From positions 202,052 through 226,432 of the forward strand of contig CAJTPN010000005.1 in assembly GCA_910578185.1 (NCBI GenBank): a stretch of 24,381 nucleotides of DNA, written 5' to 3'. A program made the translations under genes and the position numbers. Below are positions 1-7,568 of this stretch, one piece after another. Below the pieces are notes generated by a model. It searched no databases. It had not been told where the DNA came from and saw nothing but the letters and a program-made list of their open reading frames with translations. The DNA is from an uncultured Acetatifactor sp. (GTDB taxonomy: Bacteria > Bacillota > Clostridia > Lachnospirales > Lachnospiraceae). How positions within the stretch are numbered: the stretch's first letter is position 1; each line of letters begins with the position of its first letter.

Positions 1-1200
1 CGCCACCGCCACGTCCACCACGGACCCAACTTCCATAGCAATCTCAGCACTGTTCATTTCACTGTATGCTTCCATCATCATATCCAACTCCGGATCTCCG
101 GTAGGACCTCCGTAATTGGCCCCAAGCCCCATCTTGCTCTCCTCTATATCTTTCTGTTCCTTGGCCTTCCGGGCTTTTTTGCGCCGCTCCAGCTCTAAGC
201 GCAGAGCCAGCTCCCTGGCTTTCCGCTTTGCCTCCTCAGCTTTCTTGCGTCTTTTCTCCATTTGCTCTTCCTTTCGGAGCGCTTTCACCTTTGCTTTTAC
301 CTTACCGATCACTTTCTTCAGCTTATTGACCGCAGACCTGATCTCACCGTCTTCCGCTCTGCTTGCCTTTACGGCTCTCACCTGAAAATAAAGCCTGGTC
401 TGAATTGCCTTCAGCGCCGGAATTTTTTCCGCCTGCGCAATCAATGTCAAATCCATGGTAGCATCGTACAAATTTTTACGGTTCTTGGGATCCATTGCCT
501 TTTTAAATGACTCCGCCTGCTTTTTCAGTTCTTCCAGCAGCTTATTAATCCCTTGGTTTTCTTCTTCCTCTTTCTTTTTCTTCTGCATTTCCTGGTACCG
601 CAGCCAGGCATTTTTCTGTTCTTCCTGCCGCGTCAGCAGAATATTCCGGGAATTCTGTCCCTCCTGACAGCCTTGGGCGGACTGCTCATTTGTTTTCTGC
701 CGCGCAGCCTGGCCGCCCTGCTGCATGGCCACAGACCATTGCTGCAGCGTCTGCTGGCTGTCTGACTGCTGCATCTGACTGTTTTGTAATTCCTGTGCAA
801 TCTGGCCGTTTTCCGGAATTGCCTGAACACTCTCATTGGTCTGGACGTCCTGATTTGCCTGACCGTTTTCCCGCCCAGCCCGTACATTCTGACTACTTTC
901 GCCTTCTTTACGGCTCACCTGCGCCTCCGGCAGAAGCTCCTGACCGCCAGCCTCCCCACGCAATTCCCGGTCTTTACCAGATGCCTGTGCCTCCTGGCGC
1001 AATTCCCGACCTTTACCAGACTCCTGCGTCGCCTGGCGCAATTCCCGACCTTTACCAGACTCCTGCGTCGCCTGGCGCAATTCCCCACTGTTACCAGACG
1101 CCTGTGCGCCAGGAGGCATGATACCGTCGTTCGCCCTTACTTCACGTCTGCCTCCATATGGACTCATCGTCCCTCTTGCAATCCCTTTTAATCTATCCAT
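1..1200 (-). CDS. Gln-rich coiled-coil protein of unknown function, 3' end beyond window
   Basis: The reading frame is open from an ATG at 1200 to the window edge (400 codons), so the C-terminus is missing. The start is supported by GGGAGG about 8 nt upstream. The N-terminus (MDRLKGIARGTMSPYGG) is followed by a low-complexity region rich in Gln, Glu, Arg and Ser, including about four 13-residue repeats with core SGKxRELRQ. Then comes a strongly charged helical region (EEQKNAWLRYQEMQKKKKEE, later runs of Lys/Arg/Glu/Ala) typical of coiled coil, and a Gly-rich stretch near the edge (LGANYGGPTGDPELD). No signal peptide or membrane segment is visible. I do not recognise the family. The repeats and coiled coil suggest a structural or scaffold role, but this is inference only. 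Confidence 0.75.
   Translation of the reverse strand, partial: MDRLKGIARGTMSPYGGRREVRANDGIMPPGAQASGNSGELRQATQESGKGRELRQATQESGKGRELRQEAQASGKDRELRGEAGGQELLPEAQVSRKEGESSQNVRAGRENGQANQDVQTNESVQAIPENGQIAQELQNSQMQQSDSQQTLQQWSVAMQQGGQAARQKTNEQSAQGCQEGQNSRNILLTRQEEQKNAWLRYQEMQKKKKEEEENQGINKLLEELKKQAESFKKAMDPKNRKNLYDATMDLTLIAQAEKIPALKAIQTRLYFQVRAVKASRAEDGEIRSAVNKLKKVIGKVKAKVKALRKEEQMEKRRKKAEEAKRKARELALRLELERRKKARKAKEQKDIEESKMGLGANYGGPTGDPELDMMMEAYSEMNSAEIAMEVGSVVDVAVA
959..1114 (-). repeat. Four tandem 39-bp in-frame repeats
   Basis: Units lie at 959-997, 998-1036, 1037-1075 and 1076-1114. The two middle units (998-1036 and 1037-1075) are identical and the outer two diverge by several bases. Each is 13 codons long, so changes in copy number keep the host frame. 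They encode the SGKxRELRQ-type repeat of the Gln-rich protein. Confidence 0.9.
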
Positions 1201-1248
1201 AGACCTTTTCCTCCCACATCCTTGTGATCGATATACCAGTATCTACCA

Positions 1249-1254
1249 ATTATA
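1249..1254 (-). promoter_or_regulatory. Putative -10 box for the Gln-rich gene
   Basis: On the reverse strand this reads TATAAT, about 50 nt upstream of the ATG at 1200. No good -35 hexamer sits 17 nt further upstream; a perfect palindrome occupies that place instead, suggesting factor-controlled initiation. Confidence 0.45.
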
Positions 1255-1267
1255 TCGGCCAATACAG

Positions 1268-1285
1268 CGGATATTGCAATATCCG
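1268..1285. promoter_or_regulatory. Perfect 18-bp palindrome, candidate operator
   Basis: CGGATATTGCAATATCCG is its own reverse complement with no central spacer. It covers the expected -35 region of the reverse TATAAT at 1249-1254. It has no T-run after it, so it is not an intrinsic terminator. A dimeric regulator site is the most natural reading; the regulator is unknown. Confidence 0.45.
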
Positions 1286-1323
1286 TCATTAAAATAATTC
1301 CCTATTGAGTTTGTCATGTTTGC

Positions 1324-1353
1324 TTGATATCACATTCTTTTTTATGGTAGAAT
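1324..1353 (+). promoter_or_regulatory. Putative sigma-A promoter for the MBL-fold gene
   Basis: TTGATA (1324-1329) and TAGAAT (1348-1353) are separated by 18 nt. Transcription would begin near 1360, giving a leader of about 165 nt and supporting a start at 1527 rather than upstream in-frame codons. Confidence 0.4.
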
Positions 1354-1526
1354 TATGGAATCAGGTTAACATCACCTTTCAAGGAGGATGTGGGCCAAAA
1401 AACAAAGTCCTTGGGAAATTTCCACAACAAAGTGGCTTCACGCAAAAAGCCCTGGAAGCGCTTACGGACGTTTCCCGTCAGGCTATTCATGCGATTGCAG
1501 CCGGAATATCAAAAAAGGAGCCTTCC

Positions 1527-2279
1527 ATGCAGCTACTCCATCAATCGCTCTGCGGGGACAAGATGCTCAAGGTACATTACATTTATCACAGCGGATTCCT
1601 GGTAGAGACCCAAAAAGTTTATTATATATTTGATTATTACAAAGGAAACCTGCCTGCGCTGGATGTGTCAAAACCCGTATTTGTATTTGTCAGCCACAGC
1701 CATGGGGACCACTATAACCCGGAAATTTTTTCCCTGCTCACTTCCATGGGCATGGAAAAAATTTTGGCAGTTTTATCCAATGATATTTCATTCAAAAAAT
1801 ACCCCTCCTGCCTGATGCCAGCTTCTATTGACACACTGGAAACCGTGCGCAGCCAGGGCCTCATTCCTGTCATAAAAGTCTACCATAGCACCAGCTATGA
1901 ACTTCCCTGCCAGACATTGCTTCAAACCCTTCTGTCCACGGACAGGGGTGTTGCGTTTCTGCTGTCTGGTCCGGATGGCATCGTTTATCACGGCGGCGAT
2001 TTAAACGATTGGATTACGGAAGACATGCCCCAGCAGGAACGGCGTCAGATGACCGGAAGCTATCTGGCCTCCATCTCCGGGCTGAGAGGACGGGCCATTG
2101 ATATTGCCTTTCTGCCCTTAGACCCAAGACTTAGAAAACATTATGCCAAGGGTTTCCTGGAATTCCTGCAAACAGCAGACGTAAAACATGCTTGTCCCAT
2201 GCATTACTGGGATCAGCCCCAGATCATAGAACAATTCCTGCGAGAGTATCCTGAATATGCCAGTACGCTAGTGTGGTAA
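1527..2279 (+). CDS. MBL-fold metallo-hydrolase
   Basis: A 250-residue protein of the metallo-beta-lactamase superfamily, resembling the UlaG-like/YycJ-like cytosolic hydrolases. The metal-binding HxHxDH motif is HSHGDH at residues 57-62, after a beta-rich start (LKVHYIYHSGFLVET). A second ligand region is likely around YHGGDLNDW and a C-terminal histidine in HACPMHYWDQ. The start at 1527 has AAGGAG 6-7 nt upstream; ATG 1563 is an alternative and matches where such proteins often begin. The substrate cannot be told from sequence. It stands alone, converging on the chemotaxis receptor gene across a shared terminator. Confidence 0.85.
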   Translation: MQLLHQSLCGDKMLKVHYIYHSGFLVETQKVYYIFDYYKGNLPALDVSKPVFVFVSHSHGDHYNPEIFSLLTSMGMEKILAVLSNDISFKKYPSCLMPASIDTLETVRSQGLIPVIKVYHSTSYELPCQTLLQTLLSTDRGVAFLLSGPDGIVYHGGDLNDWITEDMPQQERRQMTGSYLASISGLRGRAIDIAFLPLDPRLRKHYAKGFLEFLQTADVKHACPMHYWDQPQIIEQFLREYPEYASTLVW

Positions 2280-2351
2280 TCAATACAAAAACCCGTCAAT
2301 TACCATTCTAACATTTCCTTTTCAGAGCAAGAATGCATTAAAGAAAACACA

Positions 2352-2398
2352 AAAAATCAGGGCCACCGGAAAAGAATTTCTCCACAACCCTGATTTTT
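2352..2398. terminator. Bidirectional intrinsic terminator
   Basis: Arms AAAAATCAGGG (2352-2362) and CCCTGATTTTT (2388-2398) pair perfectly around a 25-nt loop. A-run and T-run flanks make it work for both the forward hydrolase gene and the reverse chemotaxis gene. Confidence 0.8.
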
Positions 2399-2457
2399 AT
2401 ATTCATATAACATTTAAATATATCTAAGAAATCCAGACAAACCGGCACCCGTTACAA

Positions 2458-4473
2458 TCAGTCATAATACTGGAATCTTCCCACCAGTTCCTTCAGCAAA
2501 TCTGCCTGACTGGACAATTCCTGTGATGCGGCCGCGCTCTCTTCGGAGGTAGCGGAATTGGATTCCACTACAAACGCAATCTGACTGATTCCCTCTGAAA
2601 TCTGAGTTGCCGCCTCGGACTGGTTGTCGGAAGCCTCTGCAATCTCCGCAACGGACTGATTGACGATCTTTGCGTTATCCACAACGGCAATCAAGGATTC
2701 TGCCGTGGATTTGGTAAGCCTTGTATTCTCCTCCACTGCAGAAATAGCACTTTGAATCAAATCCTTTGTATTTTTCGCCGCCTCGGAACTTTGATCCGCA
2801 AGCAGTCCCACCTGTGTAGCCACCACGGCAAAGCCTTTCCCTGCCTCTCCGGCTCTTGCGGCCTCAATGGACGCATTCAGGGCCAAAAGATTCGTCTGAT
2901 CCGCAATTTCTTCTATACTGCCGATAATCTGTGCAATTTTGTCCGAGGCCTCCCTGATTTTGGCCATGGCGTCTGAATTGTACTTCATCTGCTCGTTACT
3001 CTCAATCACCTGATCATTCATGCTGTCAACAATAGCCCGCACCTTATCCGCATTCCTGGCGTTCACCTGTATCTTTTCGGTAATATCCGTCACCATCGCC
3101 GTCAGCTCTTCAATGGCGCTTGCCTGATCGGTAGCGCCCTCCGCAAGCGACTGCGCCGCGCCGGCCAGATCGGTAGCACCTCTCTGCACACACTGCGCAT
3201 TGTTGTCAATCTCCCTCATGGCATTGCTAAGCGCCTCCACAATTCCACGGAACGACTCGCTGATCTGCGCAAAATCCCCCTTATAGGTGGTATCTACATT
3301 GATTCTGAAGTTACCCTTTGACAGCTCCGCCAACTCGCTGCTGATATCTGAGATGACATGATTCAAATCATGAATGGTATCGGCAAGGCAATTCATTAAT
3401 ATGGCCGTCTCATCATTGACCTCCGGCACCGGAGTATCGGAATGAAGATCTCCTTGGGATAAAAGCTTTAAACGTTCCACCGTAACGGCAATGGGCTGCG
3501 CAACTGCCTTTCCCAACCTGACTCCATTTCGTATTCCCGCAAAGGCAAAGATCACCACAAAAATTGCCGTAAAGACCAAAGAGAGATAAAACATCCCCAG
3601 GAACTCGTTTCGAACCGCCGCAACCCCAATGCTCCATCCGTCCGTATTGGGTACCGGTGAGTATGCCACCACCTTTGTCACGCCCCCATAGCTGTAGCTG
3701 CCGTTTCCGCTCTCTCCTGCGATCATCTTCCTGCAGATCTCACTGAACTTTCTCAGCCTGGGATTATCCTGCCCAACCTGAATACAGTCCTCCACGCCCA
3801 CAATTTCGGAGTTGATATCCGCGATGGTAATTCCGTTGGAGTCTACCATAAAAGCGGTTCCGCCCTTCCCCACCTTTATGGAACGCATAATGTCATTCAG
3901 GAATTCTCCGTTTGGCACATAGACGATAACACCCACTGGCGTTGTTCCGGGAATACCGCCCTCCCACAAGGGTGCCGACACGGCAAAGGATACTGCATCG
4001 GTGACCGGGCTGTAAGAAGGGGTGGAAACATATGTGTTCCCCATCATACCCTCCTTAAAATAATCCTTATCGGAAAGATCCACTCCTGTAATGACGTCAA
4101 TCCCCTTACTGTCCAAAAGGAATCCGCCGTCAAAACTGTGATCTCTGACTCTCTGATCCAAAATAGAGGCTTTTTCCTCCGCAGATCTGTTGGGATCCGC
4201 AAGCCTTGCAATACTTCCCGTCTCATAAGCCACCGAAATATATTTGTCAATTGCCGCGGACACATAGTCGGCGGCCACATCTGAGGTGTCGTTCAACGCT
4301 TCCGAAATGGCACTGATAGATGAGATAAAGCTGAGAATAGACGTGATAATACCCAAAACAATACAGGAAAATATGATGACCTGTCCAAAACGCTTAGATA
4401 TTTTTCTTTCTATACTGACAAATTGCCCATTCTGTTTGTTTTCTGTTCCGTTATATGTACTCTCTTCTTGCAT
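2458..4473 (-). CDS. Methyl-accepting chemotaxis protein with dCache-type sensor
   Basis: A 671-residue membrane chemoreceptor that would signal to CheA/CheW. In order: cytoplasmic N-terminus, membrane segment about 31-55, extracellular sensor about 60-290 with Cache-like blocks (e.g. DLSDKDYFKEG, then FMVDSNG), second membrane segment about 292-313, HAMP about 320-372, then the methyl-accepting coiled coil. The signalling tip (about 521-562) contains the near-invariant DQTNLLALNASIEAARAGE, but the usual DEV/GEV segment after FAVVA reads TQV, so a commonly conserved Glu is Gln at 554. The start has GAGGAAG about 4 nt upstream of the ATG. It does not end in a CheR-binding pentapeptide. No chemotaxis or flagellar genes lie nearby, so it is an orphan receptor. 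Confidence 0.95.
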   Translation of the reverse strand: MQEESTYNGTENKQNGQFVSIERKISKRFGQVIIFSCIVLGIITSILSFISSISAISEALNDTSDVAADYVSAAIDKYISVAYETGSIARLADPNRSAEEKASILDQRVRDHSFDGGFLLDSKGIDVITGVDLSDKDYFKEGMMGNTYVSTPSYSPVTDAVSFAVSAPLWEGGIPGTTPVGVIVYVPNGEFLNDIMRSIKVGKGGTAFMVDSNGITIADINSEIVGVEDCIQVGQDNPRLRKFSEICRKMIAGESGNGSYSYGGVTKVVAYSPVPNTDGWSIGVAAVRNEFLGMFYLSLVFTAIFVVIFAFAGIRNGVRLGKAVAQPIAVTVERLKLLSQGDLHSDTPVPEVNDETAILMNCLADTIHDLNHVISDISSELAELSKGNFRINVDTTYKGDFAQISESFRGIVEALSNAMREIDNNAQCVQRGATDLAGAAQSLAEGATDQASAIEELTAMVTDITEKIQVNARNADKVRAIVDSMNDQVIESNEQMKYNSDAMAKIREASDKIAQIIGSIEEIADQTNLLALNASIEAARAGEAGKGFAVVATQVGLLADQSSEAAKNTKDLIQSAISAVEENTRLTKSTAESLIAVVDNAKIVNQSVAEIAEASDNQSEAATQISEGISQIAFVVESNSATSEESAAASQELSSQADLLKELVGRFQYYD

Positions 4474-4625
4474 AATTCTTCCTCATTTCTGCACTGCATT
4501 CAACTCATTAACTGCGTCTGGCAGCACGCAGACACAGCTATGCTTAAAAGTTACAGTAATTGCCTGTAAAACGGTACCTCTATACCTCCTTTCAATACTT
4601 GATTGACAGAATAAGCAACTTAAGC

Positions 4626-4641
4626 TTTCATGTGCATGAAA
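4626..4641. promoter_or_regulatory. 16-bp inverted repeat just downstream of the chemoreceptor promoter
   Basis: TTTCATGTGCATGAAA has 7-bp arms around a 2-nt centre. It lies at about +9 to +24 relative to the start expected from the reverse -10 at 4657-4662, a common repressor position. Without a T-run it is not a terminator. Confidence 0.35.
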
Positions 4642-4656
4642 ACTAATCCTTTATCT

Positions 4657-4665
4657 ATTATATCA
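4657..4665 (-). promoter_or_regulatory. Extended -10 promoter of the chemoreceptor gene
   Basis: On the reverse strand this reads TGATATAAT, an extended -10 (TGnTATAAT). A -35 is weak, as usual with an extended -10. The predicted leader of about 175 nt includes a GGAGG-like site near 4587-4593 with no start codon after it and two small hairpins (arms 4512-4517/4526-4531, and TTACAG/CTGTAA near 4550-4570). Confidence 0.5.
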
Positions 4666-4702
4666 AACAATTCAGAATATTTCTACAATTTGATGTTGAT
4701 TT

Positions 4703-5713
4703 TTAGTTCTGGGTCTGTAATTTCTTCCCTTCCCGGGCATACAGCCTGGCATTCCTTAAATTTCCTTCCACCTCCGCCTCCGTCACCGGACGTTTCACTA
4801 CGCCGGGATTTCCAATCACCAGCGAATAATCCGGAATCACGGTTCCCTGTGTAACCAGCGTTCCCGCGCCCACAATACAGTTCTTTCCGATATGGCAGCC
4901 GTTCATCAGGATGGCACCCATGCCGATCAGGGAACCGTTTTCAATCGTACATCCGTGCAGGATGGCGCCATGCCCCACGGTCACATCTTCTCCAATATTA
5001 ACCGAAAATCCCTCATCCACATGCACCACACAATTATCCTGAATATTGCTTCCTCTGCCGATGCGGACCGGTGCTCTGTCCCCCCGCACTACAGCATGGT
5101 ACCAGATACTTGCCTCCTCCCCTAATGTCACATCCCCCAACACCACGGCACTGGGCGCAATCACTCCCTTCAGACCTTCCCTGCGGCAGTCCAATGACGT
5201 CAAGACTGGCTTTTGGGCCTGTGAATTCCAATGAAGTCTATGCAATTCCCCCTGTCGCTGCATTTGCGCAAAGCCATTCTGCCGCAATGCCTCATACAGC
5301 ACAATGGACACGGCGTTTGACAGATTCAGAGAACGGATGTCCGACAGCATGGGAATACGAATACAATGAGCTTCATGCTCTACCAAAATTTCCTCCGGAA
5401 TGCCGGCGCTTTCCTTCCCAAACATAATATAATCATCCTGCCCATAGGCAACTTCCGTATAAACATACTTGGCCTTTGTGGTGGCCATCCAGATGGTTGC
5501 TCCCGGATGCGCTTTCTTAAATTCCGAGAAGTTAACGTATCTGTATACTTCCAAGTGCTGCCAGTAATCCATTCCTGCGCGCTTAATAGACTTCTCGTCC
5601 AGTCGGAAGCCCAAAGGTTCTATTAAATGGAGAGACGTACCTGTAGCCACACAGGTACGTCCGATATTTCCGGTATTTCCCGGTATTTCCGGTTGATGTA
5701 ATACAATATGCAT
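4703..5713 (-). CDS. trmL: Fusion of TrmL-type tRNA 2'-O-methyltransferase and gamma-carbonic anhydrase-like protein
   Basis: One open frame of 336 residues joins two normally separate proteins. Residues 1-150 are a complete SPOUT methyltransferase of the TrmL family, which methylates the wobble ribose (position 34) of certain tRNAs: PEIPGNTGNIGRTC near the N-terminus, MFGKESAGIP about 97-106, and IRIPMLSDIRSLNLSNAVS about 118-136. After a linker of about 30 residues comes a left-handed beta-helix of the gamma-carbonic anhydrase/YrdA family (about 182-315). Its active-site set is intact: Arg210, Asp212, Gln225 and zinc ligands His231, His248 and His253. ATG 5713 has AGGAG 7 nt upstream; a TTG at 5719 is possible but less likely. 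It is last in a probable reverse operon, 126 nt after the aminotransferase. Confidence 0.9.
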   Translation of the reverse strand: MHIVLHQPEIPGNTGNIGRTCVATGTSLHLIEPLGFRLDEKSIKRAGMDYWQHLEVYRYVNFSEFKKAHPGATIWMATTKAKYVYTEVAYGQDDYIMFGKESAGIPEEILVEHEAHCIRIPMLSDIRSLNLSNAVSIVLYEALRQNGFAQMQRQGELHRLHWNSQAQKPVLTSLDCRREGLKGVIAPSAVVLGDVTLGEEASIWYHAVVRGDRAPVRIGRGSNIQDNCVVHVDEGFSVNIGEDVTVGHGAILHGCTIENGSLIGMGAILMNGCHIGKNCIVGAGTLVTQGTVIPDYSLVIGNPGVVKRPVTEAEVEGNLRNARLYAREGKKLQTQN

Positions 5714-5839
5714 ATCCAAACTCCTATTCCAGTCCTCAAAAGGAACTGTGTTCCCAACAGCGGCTGTGTCTCACATCCGCCCCCTGACACCCAGCAGCCA
5801 GGAACACTTCAAAAATCGCTTTTCTTTACACCGCCCCAA

Positions 5840-7015
5840 TTACACTTTGGAAGCCGCCCGCAGCCTTTCCACAAACCGCTCCAACCTGCCGATGGCAGTC
5901 TTCAAATGTTCCAGCGAATAAGCGTAGGAAATGCGCAGATACCCTTCCCCGCAGTCCCCAAAGGCAGTTCCTGGTACCACAGCCACCTTCTCCTCCTCCA
6001 GGAATCTGGTAGCAAATTCATCACTGGTCATACCAAATTCACGGATACAGGGGAATACATAAAATGCTCCATATGGCTCAAAACATTCCAGCCCCATCTC
6101 CCGAAAAGCATTCATCAAATATCTTCGTCTCTGATTGTATGCCGTCCGCATCTCAGCGATATCCTCATCCCCATTTTTCAATGCCTCTATGGCCGCATAC
6201 TGACTGGTGGTAGGAGCGCACATAATGGCAAACTGGTGTATCTTAATCATCTGCCCAATGATCTCTTCCGGCCCGCAGGCATAGCCAAGCCGCCATCCTG
6301 TCATGGCATAAGCCTTGGAAAATCCGTTGATCAAGATTGTGCGCTCCCGCATTCCCGGAATCTCCACTATAGAAATATGTTTCTCCTTATAGGTCAACTC
6401 CGAATAAATCTCGTCGGACATGACAAATATGTCATGTTTTATAATGACCTCCGCAATCGCTTCCAAGTCCTCCCTCTCCATAATCGCCCCTGTGGGATTA
6501 TTTGGAAAAGGCAGCACCAATATTTTGGTTTTATCCGTGATAGCCGCCTCTAACTCTTCTGCGGTCAATCTGAATTCATTTTCAGCCTTCAGGTCTATGA
6601 TTACCGGTGTAGCCCCAGCCAATATGGCACAAGGTTCATAGGACACAAAACTTGGCTGAGGGATGAGCACTTCATCCCCGGGATTTACCATAGCGCGCAT
6701 CCCCACATCAATTGCCTCGGAGCCTCCCACTGTGAGCAGCACCTCTTTCAGCGGGTCATAGACAACGCCCTGTTTTCTGCGCAAATAGGTACATATTTCC
6801 TGGCGCAGCTCTTTCAAGCCTGCGTTTGACGTATAGATAGTCCTTCCCTGTTCCAGCGAATAGATTCCCTCGTCCCGAATATGCCACGGCGTATCGAAAT
6901 CAGGTTCGCCCACCCCCAGGGAAATGGCATCCTTCATCTCACTGGCAATATCAAAAAACTTCCGGATACCTGAAGGCTTAATCCCTACTACTTTGTCTGC
7001 TAACGGATTTCTCAT
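5840..7015 (-). CDS. Class I/II PLP-dependent aminotransferase
   Basis: A 391-residue fold-type I aminotransferase of the aspartate/aromatic aminotransferase group (PatA/AraT-like). Visible motifs: GVGEPDFDTP near residue 34, NNPTG at 172-176, SDEIYSELTY around 200-209 with the cofactor-contacting Asp201, and SKAYAMTGWRLGY with PLP-binding Lys234. The conserved C-terminal Arg that binds the substrate carboxylate lies in YLRISYAYS. The amino-acid substrate cannot be assigned. Its ATG overlaps the Lrp stop by 4 bp (ATGA), so the two are probably coupled, and the regulator may sense a substrate or product. Confidence 0.93.
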   Translation of the reverse strand: MRNPLADKVVGIKPSGIRKFFDIASEMKDAISLGVGEPDFDTPWHIRDEGIYSLEQGRTIYTSNAGLKELRQEICTYLRRKQGVVYDPLKEVLLTVGGSEAIDVGMRAMVNPGDEVLIPQPSFVSYEPCAILAGATPVIIDLKAENEFRLTAEELEAAITDKTKILVLPFPNNPTGAIMEREDLEAIAEVIIKHDIFVMSDEIYSELTYKEKHISIVEIPGMRERTILINGFSKAYAMTGWRLGYACGPEEIIGQMIKIHQFAIMCAPTTSQYAAIEALKNGDEDIAEMRTAYNQRRRYLMNAFREMGLECFEPYGAFYVFPCIREFGMTSDEFATRFLEEEKVAVVPGTAFGDCGEGYLRISYAYSLEHLKTAIGRLERFVERLRAASKV

Positions 7016-7494
7016 GGGGTAATCATCTCCCTTTCGTCTGCTTTTTTCGAAGAAAACACCGTTCCATAATCCTTATATCTCTTCAAAATAAAATGCGTGG
7101 CGGTACTGAGCACCGTATCCAATGTGGAAAGCTTATCCGAGACAAACGCAGATACTTCCCGCAGCGATTTTCCCTCCAATATGACCATCAGATCATACCC
7201 GCCGGAAATCAGATATACACTCCGAACCTCCGGATAATTATAGATACGCTCCGCAATCACGTCAAAACCCTGACCTCTCTGGGGCGTCACCCGTACCTCA
7301 ATCAACGCCGTCACCTTTTCCTCTGACGCCTTTTCCCAGTTGATCAGTGTGTGATATCCGCAAATGATCCCTTCCGACTCCAATGCGGCCAGTTCACCCA
7401 CTACCTCCGCCTCTTCCACACCCAATAACACGGCCAGTTCCTTCAAGTCAATACGGCTATTTTTCTCAATTAACTTCAACAATTCCTGTCTCAT
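7012..7494 (-). CDS. Lrp/AsnC-family transcriptional regulator
   Basis: A 160-residue feast/famine regulator: N-terminal winged helix-turn-helix (residues 1-55, RIDLKELAVLLGVEEAEV then LESEGIICGYHTLIN) and C-terminal RAM/AsnC ligand-binding domain (about 65-140, including SGGYDLMVILEG). An upstream in-frame ATG at 7509 exists, but GGAGG lies inside that extension, 8 nt before ATG 7494, so the shorter start is preferred. The overlapping aminotransferase gene makes control of amino-acid metabolism likely. Confidence 0.93.
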   Translation of the reverse strand: MRQELLKLIEKNSRIDLKELAVLLGVEEAEVVGELAALESEGIICGYHTLINWEKASEEKVTALIEVRVTPQRGQGFDVIAERIYNYPEVRSVYLISGGYDLMVILEGKSLREVSAFVSDKLSTLDTVLSTATHFILKRYKDYGTVFSSKKADEREMITP

Positions 7495-7507
7495 TACAAA
7501 AGCCTCC

Positions 7508-7527
7508 ATCGTAAATTATCGTATTTA
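7508..7527. promoter_or_regulatory. Possible autoregulatory site upstream of the Lrp gene
   Basis: TAAAT (7512-7516) and ATTTA (7523-7527) form an inverted repeat, overlapping two direct copies of ATCGTA (7508-7513 and 7518-7523). Lrp-family proteins often bind AT-rich imperfect palindromes before their own gene. It lies close to the start codon. The AT-rich composition makes chance plausible. Confidence 0.25.
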
Positions 7528-7568
7528 TTTTTGCCTGATCTCATAATGCAATAACCGCTTTTGCCGAT

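Larger units (their letters stand above)
1201..1526. other. Divergent intergenic region
   Basis: This 326-bp spacer separates the reverse Gln-rich gene from the forward hydrolase gene. It holds a reverse -10 element, a perfect 18-bp palindrome and a forward promoter candidate (listed separately). Past about 1360 it is the probable untranslated leader of the hydrolase gene. The hydrolase frame has no stop back to 1305, but no start with a correctly spaced ribosome site is present there. Confidence 0.6.

Noticed and set aside
1305..1526. N-terminal extension of the MBL-fold protein
   Set aside because: The frame is open back to 1305, but the added residues do not look like the family, the upstream in-frame starts lack a properly spaced ribosome site, and a promoter candidate lies inside the region.
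1388..1633. Short forward frames beginning at 1388 or 1390 after AAGGAGG
   Set aside because: The start codon is only 0-2 nt from the Shine-Dalgarno-like site, and the frames overlap most of the start of the MBL-fold gene with unlikely composition.
4474..4656. Cyclic-di-GMP riboswitch in the chemoreceptor leader
   Set aside because: Such riboswitches are common before clostridial chemoreceptors, but the conserved GEMM-I and GEMM-II segments could not be found here.
5708..6553. Forward 281-codon frame
   Set aside because: Antisense shadow of the aminotransferase gene, rich in Pro, His and Ser, with no recognisable domain.
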